Shown: positions 29,501 through 43,057 of the stretch, in pieces
How positions within the stretch are numbered: position 1 is the first letter of the stretch
Layout of the letters: the number at the start of each line of letters is the position of its first letter
Origin: Megachile rotundata
Taxonomy: Eukaryota; Arthropoda; Insecta; Hymenoptera; Megachilidae
Length of the DNA stretch: 64,000 nucleotides
Reading direction: 5' to 3'
Assembly: GCF_050947335.1 (NCBI RefSeq)
Contig: NW_027473618.1
Location: 1 to 64,000 of the forward strand
Notes under the pieces: generated by a model
Seen by the model: the letters and a program-made list of their open reading frames with translations, nothing else
What the model was told of the DNA's origin: nothing
The model's database searches: none
Program-made: the position numbers and the translations under genes

Positions 29501-31650
29501 AATTACTATACTTATTACACCCACTATTGTCAATCAAACTCAATTATTAACCATATTATGCAGATATGGTCGATAGAACGACAATTACTATACTTATTAC
29601 TCTTATTATTATCAATCTAACTCATATTATTAGCCATATTATACTTATATGATCGATAGAACTACAATTACTATACTTATTACTCTTATTATTATAAATC
29701 TAACTCATATTGTTAACCATATTATGCACATATGATCGATAGATCTGCAATTACTATACTCATTACTCTTATTATTATCAATCTAACTCACATTATTAGC
29801 GATATTATGCTTAAACGATCTATAGAACGACAATTGCTATACTCATTACTCTTATTATTATCAATCTAACTCATATTATTAACCATATTATGCTTATATG
29901 ATCGATAGAACGACAATTACTATACTCATTACTGTTATTATTATCAATTTAACTCACATTATTAGCCATATTATGCTTATGTGATTGATCGAACGACAAT
30001 TACTATACTTATTACTTTTATTATTATCAATCTGCCTCAAATTATTAGCCATGTTATGCTTATATGATCGATAGGACGACAATTACTATACTTAATACTC
30101 TTATTATTATCAATCTACATCATATAATTAGCCATGTTATCCTTATATGATCGACAGAACGACAATTACTATACTTATTACACTCACTATTGTCAATCAA
30201 ACTCAATTATTAACCATATTATGCAGATATGGTCGATAGAACGACAATTACTATACTTATTACTCTTATTATTATCAATCTACATCATATAATTAGCCAT
30301 GTTATGCTTATATGATCGATAGGACGACAATTACTATACTTATTACTCTTATTATTATCAATCTAACTCATTATTAATCATATTATGCTTATATGATCGA
30401 TAGACCGACAATTACTATACTTATTACTCTTGTTATTATCAATCTAACACATATTATTTGGCATATTATGCTTATATGATCGATAGAACTGCAATTACTA
30501 TACTCATTACTCTTATTATTATCTATCTACCTCATATTATTAGCCATATTATGCTTATATGATCGATGGAACGTCAACTACTATACTTATTCCACTTATT
30601 ATTATCAATCTAACTCATATTATTAGCCATATTATGCTCATATGATCGATAGAACGACAATTACTATACTTACTACTCTTATTATTATCAATCTAACTCA
30701 TATTATTAATCATATTATGCTTATATGATCGATATACCGACAATTACTATACTCATTACTCCTATTATTATCAATCTAACACATATTATTAACCATATGA
30801 TGCTTATATGATCGATAGAACTACAATTACAATACCCATTACTCTTATTATTATCAATCTACCTCATATTATTAGCCATATTATGCTTATATGATCGATA
30901 GAACGTCAACTACTATACTTATTACACTTATTATTATCAATCTAACTCATATTATGAGCCATATTATGCTCATATGATCGATAGAACGACAATTACTATA
31001 CTTATTACTCTTATTATTATCAATCTAGCTCATATTATTAATCATATTATGCTTATATGATCGATAGACCGACAATTACTATACTTATTACTCTTATTAT
31101 AATCAATCTAACTCATATTATTAATCATATTATGCTTGTGTGATCGATAGAATGACAATCACTATACATATTACTCTTATTATTATCAATCTGCCTCATA
31201 TTATTAGCCATGTTATGCTTATATGATCGATAGAGCGATAATTACTATACTTATTACTCATAATATTATCAATCTAACTCATATTATTAGCCATATTATG
31301 CTTATGTGATTGGTAGAACGACAATTACTATACTTATTACTCTTATTATTATCAACCTAACTCATATTATTAGCCATATTATGCTTATATGATCGATAGA
31401 ACTACAATTACTATACTTATTACTCTTATTATTATCAATCTAACTCATATTGTTTACCATATTATGCACATATGATCGATACAACTACAATTACTATACT
31501 CGTTACTCTTATTATTATAAATCTAACTCACATTATTAGCGATATTGTGCTTAAACGATCTATAGAACGACAATTACGATACTCATTACTCTTATTATTA
31601 TCAATCTAACTCATATTATTAGCCATATTATGCTTATATGATCGATAGAA
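26579..31650 (+). repeat. Higher-order block B, copy 3 (most complete)
   Basis: Collinear with B copy 1 at a constant offset of 17,636 bp (for example TGCGTATATG at 11841/29477 and GATAGAACTGC at 12851/30487) and with the two parts of B copy 2 at 8,694 and 9,520 bp. It holds the segment that copy 2 lost and the extension that copy 1 lacks, so it is the best reference for the block. One private change is GATCGTTAG at about 27,086, where other copies have GATCGATAG. It passes without a break into the 2,813-bp duplication. Confidence 0.87.
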
Positions 31651-34358
31651 CGACAATTACTATACCCATTACTCTTATTATTATCAATCTAACTCACATT
31701 ATTAGCCATATTATGCTTATGTGATTGATCGAACGACAATTACTATACTTATTACTCTTATTATTATCAATCTACCTCATATTATTAGCCATGTTATGCT
31801 TATATGATCGATAGGACGACAATTACTATACTTAATACTCTTATTATTATCAATCTAACTCATTATTAATCATATTATGCTTATATGATCGATAGACCGA
31901 CAATTACTATACTTATTACTCTTGTTATTATCAATCTAACACATATTATTAGGCATATTATGCTTATATGATCGATAGAGCGACAATTACTATACTTATT
32001 ACTCTTATTATTATAAATCTAACTCATATTATTAGCCATATTGTGCTTATGTGATCGAGAGAACGACAATTTCTATACTTATTACTATTATTATTATCAA
32101 TCTAACTCATGTTATTAGCCATATTATGCTTGTGTGATCGATAGAATGACAATCACTATACATATTACTCTTATTATTATCAATCTGCCTCATATTATTA
32201 GCCATGTTATGCTTATATGATCGATAGAGCGATAATTACTATACTTATTACTCTTAATATTATCAATCCAACTCATATTATTAGCCATATTATGCTTATA
32301 TGATCGATAGAACTACAATTACTATACTTATTACTCTTATTATTATCAAACTCATATTGTTTACCATATTATGCACATATGATCGATAGTACTACAATTA
32401 CTACACTCGTTACTCTTATTATTATAAATCTAACTCACATTATTAGCGATATTGTGCTTAAACGATCTATAGGACGACAATTACTATACTCATTACTGTT
32501 ATTATTATCAATCTAACTCATATTATTAGCCATATTATGCTTATATGATCGATAGAACGACAATTACTATACTCATTACTCTTATTATTATCAATCTACC
32601 TCATACTATTAGCCATATTATGCTTATGTGATTGATAGAACGACAATTACTATACTTATTACTCTTATTATTATCAATCTAACTCATATTATTAGCCATA
32701 TTATGCTTATATGATCGATAGAACTACAATTACTATACTTATTACTCTTATTATTATAAATCTAACTCATATTATTAGCCATATTCTGCTTATGTGATCG
32801 ATGGAACGACAATTTCTATACTTATTACTATTATTATTATCAATCTAACTCATGTTATTAGCCATATTATGCTTATGTGAGCGATAGAATGACAATCACT
32901 ATACATATTACTCTTATTATTATCAATCTAACTCATGTTATTAGCCATATTATGCTTGTGTGATCGATAGAATGACAATCACTATACTTAATACTCTTAT
33001 TATTATCAATCTACATCATATAATTAGCCATGTTATGCGTATATGATCGACAGAACGAGAATTACTTTACTTATTACACTCACTATTGTCAATCAAACTC
33101 AATTATTAACCATATTATGCAGATATGGTCGATAGAACGACAATTACTATACTTATTACTCTTATTATTATCAACCTAACACATATTATTAGGCATATTA
33201 TGCTTATATGATCGATGGAACGAGAATTTCTATACTTATTACTATTATTATTATCAATCTAACTCATGTTATTAGCCATATTATGCTTATGTGAGCGATA
33301 GAATGACAATCACTATACATATTACTCTTATTATTATCAATCTAACTCATATTATTAACCATATTATGCAGATATGATCGATAGGACGACAACTACTATA
33401 CTTAATACTCTTATTATTATCAATCTAACTCATATTATTAGCCATATTATGCTTATATGATCGATAGAACGACAATTACTATACTTATTACACTCACTAT
33501 TATCAATCCAACACATATTATTAACCATATTATGCAGATATGATCGATAGAACGACAATTACTATTATTATTACGCTTATTATTATCTATCTAACTCATA
33601 TTATTAGCCATATTATGCTTGTATGATCGGTAGAACGATAATTACTATACTTATTACTCTTACTATTATCAATCTAACTCATATTATTAGCCATATTATG
33701 CTTATATGATCGATAGAGCTTCAATTACTATACTTATTACTCTTATTATTATCAATCTAACTCATATTATTAGCCATATTATGCTTATATGATCGATAGA
33801 CCGACAATTACTATACTCATTACTCCTATTATTATCAATCTAACACATATTATCAACCATATGATGCGTATATGATCGATAGAACTACAATTACTATACT
33901 TATTACACTCACTATTATCAATCTAACTCATATTATTAACCATATTATGCAGATATGATCGATAGGACGACAACTACTATACTTATTACTCTTATTATTA
34001 TCAATCTAACTCATATTATTAGCCATATTATGCTTATGTGATCGATAGAACGACAATTACTCTACTTATTACTCTTATTATTATCAATCTAACTCATTAT
34101 TAATCATATTATGCTTATATGATCGATAGAGCGACAATTACTATACTTATTACTCTTATTATTATCAATCTAACTCATATTATTAGCCACATTATGCTTA
34201 TATGATCGATAGAACTACAATTACTCTACTTATTACTCTTATTATTATCAATCTAAAACACATTATTAGCGATATTATGCTTATACGATCGATAGAACGA
34301 CAAATACTGTACTCATTACTCTTATTATTATCAATCTAACTCATATTATTAACCATAT
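31651..34358 (+). repeat. 2,813-bp tandem duplication, unit 1
   Basis: Repeated at 34464-37171 at an offset of 2,813 bp, which is 34 monomers minus 9 bp. Checked at CTATACCCATT (31659/34472), the 79-mer (32347/35160) and CGAGAATTTC (33221/36034). The left edge is where GAACGAC stands against GACCGAC; the right edge is where ATATGATGC stands against ATATTATGC. Differences between units are few: CAACCTAACAC against CAATCTAACAC (about 33,175), TATCAACC and GATGCGTAT against TATTAACC and GATGCTTAT (about 33,853), and CTGTACTC against CTATACTC (about 34,309). Confidence 0.9.
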
Positions 34359-34463
34359 GATGCTTATATGATCGATAGAACTACAATTGCTACTCTTATT
34401 ACACACACTATTATCAATCTAACTCATATTATTAACCATATTATGCAGATATGATCGATAGAC

Positions 34464-37171
34464 CGACAATTACTATACCCATTACTCTTATTATTATCAA
34501 TCTAACTCACATTATTAGCCATATTATGCTTATGTGATTGATCGAACGACAATTACTATACTTATTACTCTTATTATTATCAATCTACCTCATATTATTA
34601 GCCATGTTATGCTTATATGATCGATAGGACGACAATTACTATACTTAATACTCTTATTATTATCAATCTAACTCATTATTAATCATATTATGCTTATATG
34701 ATCGATAGACCGACAATTACTATACTTATTACTCTTGTTATTATCAATCTAACACATATTATTAGGCATATTATGCTTATATGATCGATAGAGCGACAAT
34801 TACTATACTTATTACTCTTATTATTATAAATCTAACTCATATTATTAGCCATATTGTGCTTATGTGATCGAGAGAACGACAATTTCTATACTTATTACTA
34901 TTATTATTATCAATCTAACTCATGTTATTAGCCATATTATGCTTGTGTGATCGATAGAATGACAATCACTATACATATTACTCTTATTATTATCAATCTG
35001 CCTCATATTATTAGCCATGTTATGCTTATATGATCGATAGAGCGATAATTACTATACTTATTACTCTTAATATTATCAATCCAACTCATATTATTAGCCA
35101 TATTATGCTTATATGATCGATAGAACTACAATTACTATACTTATTACTCTTATTATTATCAAACTCATATTGTTTACCATATTATGCACATATGATCGAT
35201 AGTACTACAATTACTACACTCGTTACTCTTATTATTATAAATCTAACTCACATTATTAGCGATATTGTGCTTAAACGATCTATAGGACGACAATTACTAT
35301 ACTCATTACTGTTATTATTATCAATCTAACTCATATTATTAGCCATATTATGCTTATATGATCGATAGAACGACAATTACTATACTCATTACTCTTATTA
35401 TTATCAATCTACCTCATACTATTAGCCATATTATGCTTATGTGATTGATAGAACGACAATTACTATACTTATTACTCTTATTATTATCAATCTAACTCAT
35501 ATTATTAGCCATATTATGCTTATATGATCGATAGAACTACAATTACTATACTTATTACTCTTATTATTATAAATCTAACTCATATTATTAGCCATATTCT
35601 GCTTATGTGATCGATGGAACGACAATTTCTATACTTATTACTATTATTATTATCAATCTAACTCATGTTATTAGCCATATTATGCTTATGTGAGCGATAG
35701 AATGACAATCACTATACATATTACTCTTATTATTATCAATCTAACTCATGTTATTAGCCATATTATGCTTGTGTGATCGATAGAATGACAATCACTATAC
35801 TTAATACTCTTATTATTATCAATCTACATCATATAATTAGCCATGTTATGCGTATATGATCGACAGAACGAGAATTACTTTACTTATTACACTCACTATT
35901 GTCAATCAAACTCAATTATTAACCATATTATGCAGATATGGTCGATAGAACGACAATTACTATACTTATTACTCTTATTATTATCAATCTAACACATATT
36001 ATTAGGCATATTATGCTTATATGATCGATGGAACGAGAATTTCTATACTTATTACTATTATTATTATCAATCTAACTCATGTTATTAGCCATATTATGCT
36101 TATGTGAGCGATAGAATGACAATCACTATACATATTACTCTTATTATTATCAATCTAACTCATATTATTAACCATATTATGCAGATATGATCGATAGGAC
36201 GACAACTACTATACTTAATACTCTTATTATTATCAATCTAACTCATATTATTAGCCATATTATGCTTATATGATCGATAGAACGACAATTACTATACTTA
36301 TTACACTCACTATTATCAATCCAACACATATTATTAACCATATTATGCAGATATGATCGATAGAACGACAATTACTATTATTATTACGCTTATTATTATC
36401 TATCTAACTCATATTATTAGCCATATTATGCTTGTATGATCGGTAGAACGATAATTACTATACTTATTACTCTTACTATTATCAATCTAACTCATATTAT
36501 TAGCCATATTATGCTTATATGATCGATAGAGCTTCAATTACTATACTTACTACTCTTATTATTATCAATCTAACTCATATTATTAGCCATATTATGCTTA
36601 TATGATCGATAGACCGACAATTACTATACTCATTACTCCTATTATTATCAATCTAACACATATTATTAACCATATGATGCTTATATGATCGATAGAACTA
36701 CAATTACTTTACTTATTACACTCACTATTATCAATCTAACTCATATTATTAACCATATTATGCAGATATGATCGATAGGACGACAACTACTATACTTATT
36801 ACTCTTATTATTATCAATCTAACTCATATTATTAGCCATATTATGCTTATGTGATCGATAGAACGACAATTACTCTACTTATTACTCTTATTATTATCAA
36901 TCTAACTCATTATTAATCATATTATGCTTATATGATCGATAGAGCGACAATTACTATACTTATTACTCTTATTATTATCAATCTAACTCATATTATTAGC
37001 CACATTATGCTTATATGATCGATAGAACTACAATTACTCTACTTATTACTCTTATTATTATCAATCTAAAACACATTATTAGCGATATTATGCTTATACG
37101 ATCGATAGAACGACAAATACTATACTCATTACTCTTATTATTATCAATCTAACTCATATTATTAACCATAT
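34464..37171 (+). repeat. 2,813-bp tandem duplication, unit 2
   Basis: Second unit of the 34-monomer duplication. Both units hold ACTTTACTT (33,064 and 35,877), which also appears at 55,099 in the later B copy. Private to this unit are CTTACTACTC near 36,546 and a second ACTTTACTT near 36,707. The unit's end overlaps the start of block C copy 2, because the two comparisons share the same monomers. Confidence 0.88.
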
Positions 37172-39421
37172 TATGCAGATATGATCGATAGGACGACAAC
37201 TACTATACTTAATACTCTTATTATTATCAATCTAACTCATATTATTAGCCATATTATGCTTATATGATCGATAGAACGACAATTACTATACTCATTACTC
37301 TTATTATTATCAATCGAACTCACATTATTAGCCATATTATGCTTATGTGATTGATCGAACGACAATTACTATACTTATTACTCTTATTATTATAAATCTA
37401 ACTCATATTGTTAACCATACTATGCACATATGATCGATAGATCTGCAATTACTATACTCATTACTTTTATTATTATCAATCTAACTCACATTATTATCGA
37501 TATTATGCTTAAACGATCTATAGAACGACAATTGCTATACTCATTACTCTTATTATTATCAATCTAACTCATATTATTAGCCACATTATGCTTATATGAT
37601 CGATAGAACTACAATTACTATACTCATTACTCTTATTATTATCAATCTACCTCATATTATTAGCCATATTATGCTTATATGATCGATGGAACGTCAACTA
37701 CTATACTTATTACACTTATTATTATCAATCTAACTCATATTATTAGCCATATTATGCTTATATGATCGATAGAGCTGCAATTACTATACTCATTACTCTT
37801 ATTATTATCAATCTACCTCATATTATTAGCCATATTATGCTAATATGATCGATGGAACGTCAACTACTATACTTATTACACTTATTATTATCAATCTAAC
37901 TCATACTATTAGCCATATTATGCTTATGTGATTGATAGAACGACAATTACTATACTTATTACTCTTATTATTATCAATCTAACTCATATTATTAGCCATA
38001 TTATGCTTATATGATCGATAGAACTACAATTACTATACCCATTACTCTTATTATTATCAATCTACCTCATATTATTAGCCATATTATGCTTATATGATCG
38101 ATAGAACGTCAACTACTATACTTATTACACTTATTATTATCAATCTAACTCATATTATGAGCCATATTATGCTCATATGATCGATAGAACGACAATTACT
38201 ATACTTATTACTCTTATTATTATCAATCTAACTCATATTATTAATCATATTATGCTTATATGATCGATAGACCGACAATTACTATACTTATTACTCTTAT
38301 TATTATCAATCTAACTCATATTATTAATCATATTATGCTTATATGATCGATAGACCGACAATTACTATACTTATTACTCTTATTATTATCAATCTAACAC
38401 ATATTATTAGGCATATTATGCTTATATGATCGATAGAGCGATAATTACTATACTTATTACTCTTATTATTATCAACCTAACTCATATTATTAGCCATATT
38501 ATGCTTATATGATCGATAGAACTACAATTACTATACTTATTACTCTTATTATTATCAATCTAACTCATATTGTTTACCATATTATGCACATATGATCGAT
38601 AGAACTACAATTACTATACTCGTTACTCTTATTATTATAAATCTAACTCACATTATTAGCGATATTGTGCTTAAACGATCTATAGAACGACAATTACTAT
38701 TCTCATTACTCTTATTATTATCAATCTAACTCATATTATTAGCCATATTATGCTTATATGATCGATAGAACGACAATTACTATACTCATTACTCTTATTA
38801 TTATCAATCTAACTCACATTATTAGCCATATTATGCTTATGTGATTGATCGAACGACATTTACTATACTTATTACTCTTATTATTATCAATCTACCTCAT
38901 ATTATTAGCCATGTTATGCTTATATGATCGATAGGACGACAATTACTATACTTAATACTCTTATTATTATCAATCTAACTCATATTATTAACCATATTAT
39001 GCAGATATGATCGATAGGACGACAACTACTATACTTAATACTCTTATTATTATCAATCTAACTCATATTATTAGCCATATTATGCTTATATGATCGATAG
39101 AACGACAATTACTATACTTATTACACTCACTATTATCAATCCAACACATATTATTAACCATATTATGCAGATATGATCGATAGAACGACAATTACTATTA
39201 TTATTACGCTTATTATTATCAATCTAACTCATATTATTAGCCATATTATGCTTGTATGATCGGTAGAACGATAATTACTATACTTATTACTCTTACTATT
39301 ATCAATCTAACTCATATTATTAGCCATATTATGCTTATATGATCGATAGAGCTTCAATTACTATACTTATTACTCTTATTATTATCAATCTAACTCATAT
39401 TATTAGCCATATTATGCTTAT
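36866..39421 (+). repeat. Block C, copy 2
   Basis: Matches block C copy 1 at an offset of 12,836 bp. AATCGAACTCAC at 37,313 is shared with copy 1 and not with copy 3, which groups copies 1 and 2 at that point. Near the end it has CTATTATTATTACGC (about 39,194), where copies 1 and 3 have CTATCATTATTACGC. It ends where copy 1 switches to CTTATGTGATCGATGG and this copy continues with GATAGACCGAC. Confidence 0.85.
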
Positions 39422-39623
39422 ATGATCGATAGACCGACAATTACTATACTCATTACTCCTATTATTATCAATCTAACACATATTATCAACCATATGATGC
39501 GTATATGATCGATAGAACTACAATTACTATACTTATTACACTCACTATTATCAATCTAACTCATATTATTAACCATATTATGCAGATATGATCGATAGGA
39601 CGACAACTACTATACTTATTACT

Positions 39624-40178
39624 CTTATTATTATCAATCTAACTCATATTATTAGCCATATTATGCTTATGTGATCGATAGAACGACAATTACTCTACTT
39701 ATTACTCTTATTATTATCAATCTAACTCATTATTAATCATATTATGCTTATATGATCGATAGAGCGACAATTACTATACTTATTACTCTTATTATTATCA
39801 ATCTAACTCATATTATTAGCCACATTATGCTTATATGATCGATAGAACTACAATTACTCTACTTATTACTCTTATTATTATCAATCTAAAACACATTATT
39901 AGCGATATTATGCTTATACGATCGATAGAACGACAAATACTATACTCATTACTCTTATTATTATCAATCTAACTCATATTATTAACCATATGATGCTTAT
40001 ATGATCGATAGAACTACAATTGCTATACTTATTACACACACTATTATCAATCTAACTCATATTATTAACCATATTATGCAGATATGATCGATAGACCGAC
40101 AATTACTATACTTATTACTCTTATTATTATCAATCTAACACATATTATTAGGCATATTATGCTTATATGATCGATAGA
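39624..40178 (+). repeat. 14-monomer duplication, matched segment 1
   Basis: This 555-bp stretch is repeated at 40784-41338 at an offset of 1,160 bp, equal to 14 monomers minus 2 bp (one 81-mer). It includes AATTACTCTAC, CTCATTATTAATC, AATCTAAAACACATT, the TACGATCG monomer and TTACACACAC. The pair is bounded by ACTCTTATT against ACGCTTATT on the left and GATAGAGCG against GATAGACCG on the right. The same pair recurs at 56,026 and 57,186, so it existed before the 16,402-bp-offset copy was made. Confidence 0.87.
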
Positions 40179-40783
40179 GCGATAATTACTATACTTATTA
40201 CTCTTATTATTATCAACCTAACTCATATTATTAGCCATATTATGCTTATATGATCGATAGAACTACAATTACTATACTCATTACTCTTATTATTATCAAT
40301 CTAACTCATATTATTAGCCATATTATGCTTATATGATCGATAGAACGACAATTACTATACTCATTACTCTTATTATTATCAATCTAACTCACATTATTAG
40401 CCATATTATGCTTATGTGATTGATCGAACGACAATTACTATACTTATTACTCTTATTATTATCAATCTACCTCATATTATTAGCCATGTTATGCTTATAT
40501 GATCGATAGGACGACAATTACTATACTTAATACTCTTATTATTATCAATCTAACTCATATTATTAACCATATTATGCAGATATGATCGATAGGACGACAA
40601 CTACTATACTTAATACTCTTATTATTATCAATCTAACTCATATTATTAGCCATATTATGCTTATATGATCGATAGAACGACAATTACTATACTTATTACA
40701 CTCACTATTATCAATCCAACACATATTATTAACCATATTATGCAGATATGATCGATAGAACGACAATTACTATTATTATTACG

Positions 40784-41338
40784 CTTATTATTATCAATCT
40801 AACTCATATTATTAGCCATATTATGCTTATGTGATCGATAGAACGACAATTACTCTACTTATTACTCTTATTATTATCAATCTAACTCATTATTAATCAT
40901 ATTATGCTTATATGATCGATAGAGCGACAATTACTATACTTATTACTCTTATTATTATCAATCTAACTCATATTATTAGCCACATTATGCTTATATGATC
41001 GATAGAACTACAATTACTCTACTTATTACTCTTATTATTATCAATCTAAAACACATTATTAGCGATATTATGCTTATACGATCGATAGAACGACAAATAC
41101 TATACTCATTACTCTTATTATTATCAATCTAACTCATATTATTAACCATATGATGCTTATATGATCGATAGAACTACAATTGCTATACTTATTACACACA
41201 CTATTATCAATCTAACTCATATTATTAACCATATTATGCAGATATGATCGATAGACCGACAATTACTATACTTATTACTCTTATTATTATCAATCTAACA
41301 CATATTATTAGGCATATTATGCTTATATGATCGATAGA
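40784..41338 (+). repeat. 14-monomer duplication, matched segment 2
   Basis: Partner of 39624-40178. Straight after it come two near-identical neighbouring monomers (about 41,252-41,334 and 41,335-41,417), each with GATAGACCGAC and CTAACACATATTATTAGG. That is a one-monomer duplication at the junction, also kept at about 57,654-57,819. Confidence 0.84.
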
Positions 41339-42405
41339 CCGACAATTACTATACTTATTACTCTTATTATTATCAATCTAACACATATTATTAGGCATAT
41401 TATGCTTATATGATCGATAGAGCGATAATTACTATACTTATTACTCTTATTATTATCAACCTAACTCATATTATTAGCCATATTATGCTTATATGATCGA
41501 TAGAACTACAATTACTATACTTATTACTCTTATTATTATCAATCTAACTCATATTGTTTACCATATTATGCACATATGATCGATAGAACTTCAATTACTA
41601 TACTCGTTACTCTTATTATTATAAATCTAACTCACATTATTAGCGATATTGTGCTTAAACGATCTATAGAACGACAATTACTATACTCATTACTCTTATT
41701 ATTATCAATCTAACTCATATTATTAGCCATATTATGCTTATATGATCGATAGAACGACAATTACTATACTCATTACTCTTATTATTATCAATCTAACTCA
41801 CATTATTAGCCATATTATGCTTATGTGATTGATCGAACGACAATTACTATACTTATTACTCTTATTATTATCAATCTACCTCATATTATTAGCCATGTTA
41901 TGCTTATATGATCGATAGGACGACAATTACTATACTCATTACTCCTATTATTATCAATCTAACACATATTATTAACCATATGATGCGTATATGATCGATA
42001 GAACTACAATTACTATACTTATTACACTCACTATTATCAATCTAACTCATATTAATAACCATATTATGCAGATATGATCGATAGGACGACAACTACTATA
42101 CTTATTACTCTTATTATTATCAATCTAACTCATATTATTAGCCATATTATGCTTATGTGATCGATAGAACGACAATTACTCTACTTATTACTCTTATTAT
42201 TATCAATCTAACTCATTATTAATCATATTATGCTTATATGATCGATAGAGCGACAATTACTATACTTATTACTCTTATTATTATCAATCCAACTCATACT
42301 ATTAGCCATATTGTGCTTATGTGATTGATAGAACGACAATTACTATACTTATTACTCTTATTATTATCAATCTAACTCATATTATTAGCCATATAATGCT
42401 TATAT

Positions 42406-42902
42406 GATCGACAGAACGACAATCACTATACTTATTACACTCACTATTGTCAATCAAACTCAATTATTAACCATATTATGCAGATATGGTCGATAGAACG
42501 ACAATTACTATACTTATTACTCTTATTATTATCAATGTACCTCATATAATTAGCCATGTTATGCTTATATGATCGATAGAGCGACAATTACTATACTTAT
42601 TACTCTTATTATTATCAATCTAACTCATACTATTAGACATATTATGCTTATATGATCGATAGAACTACCATTACTACACTTATTACTTTTATTATTATAA
42701 ATCTAACTCATATTGTTAACCATATTATGCACATATGACCGATAGATCTGCAATTACTATACTCATTACTCTTATTATTATCAACCCAACTCATACTGTT
42801 AGCCATATTCTGCTTATGTGATTGATAGAACGACAATTACTATACTTATTACTCTTATTATTATCAATCTAACTCATATTATTAGCCATATAATGCTTAT
42901 AT
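42406..42902 (+). repeat. Six-monomer (497-bp) repeat unit, first locus
   Basis: Starts at GATCGACAG; the next GATCGACAG is at 42903, 497 bp later. The length is six monomers minus 1 bp, the short one being an 82-mer (42406-42487) that has CTCAATTATTAACC in place of CTCATATTATTAACC and is followed by GGTCGATAG. Other members carry AATGTACCTCATATAATTAG, CTACCATTAC and ATATGACCGATAG. The unit recurs at 58227 and in tandem at 60464. The second unit here (from 42903) leaves the pattern after about two monomers. Confidence 0.85.
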
Positions 42903-43057
42903 GATCGACAGAACGACAATCACTATACTTATTACACTCACTATTGTCAATCAAACTCAATTATTAACCATATTATGCTGATATGGTCGATAGAACGACA
43001 ATTACTATACTTATTACTCTTATTATTATCAATCTACCTCATATAATTAGCCATGTT

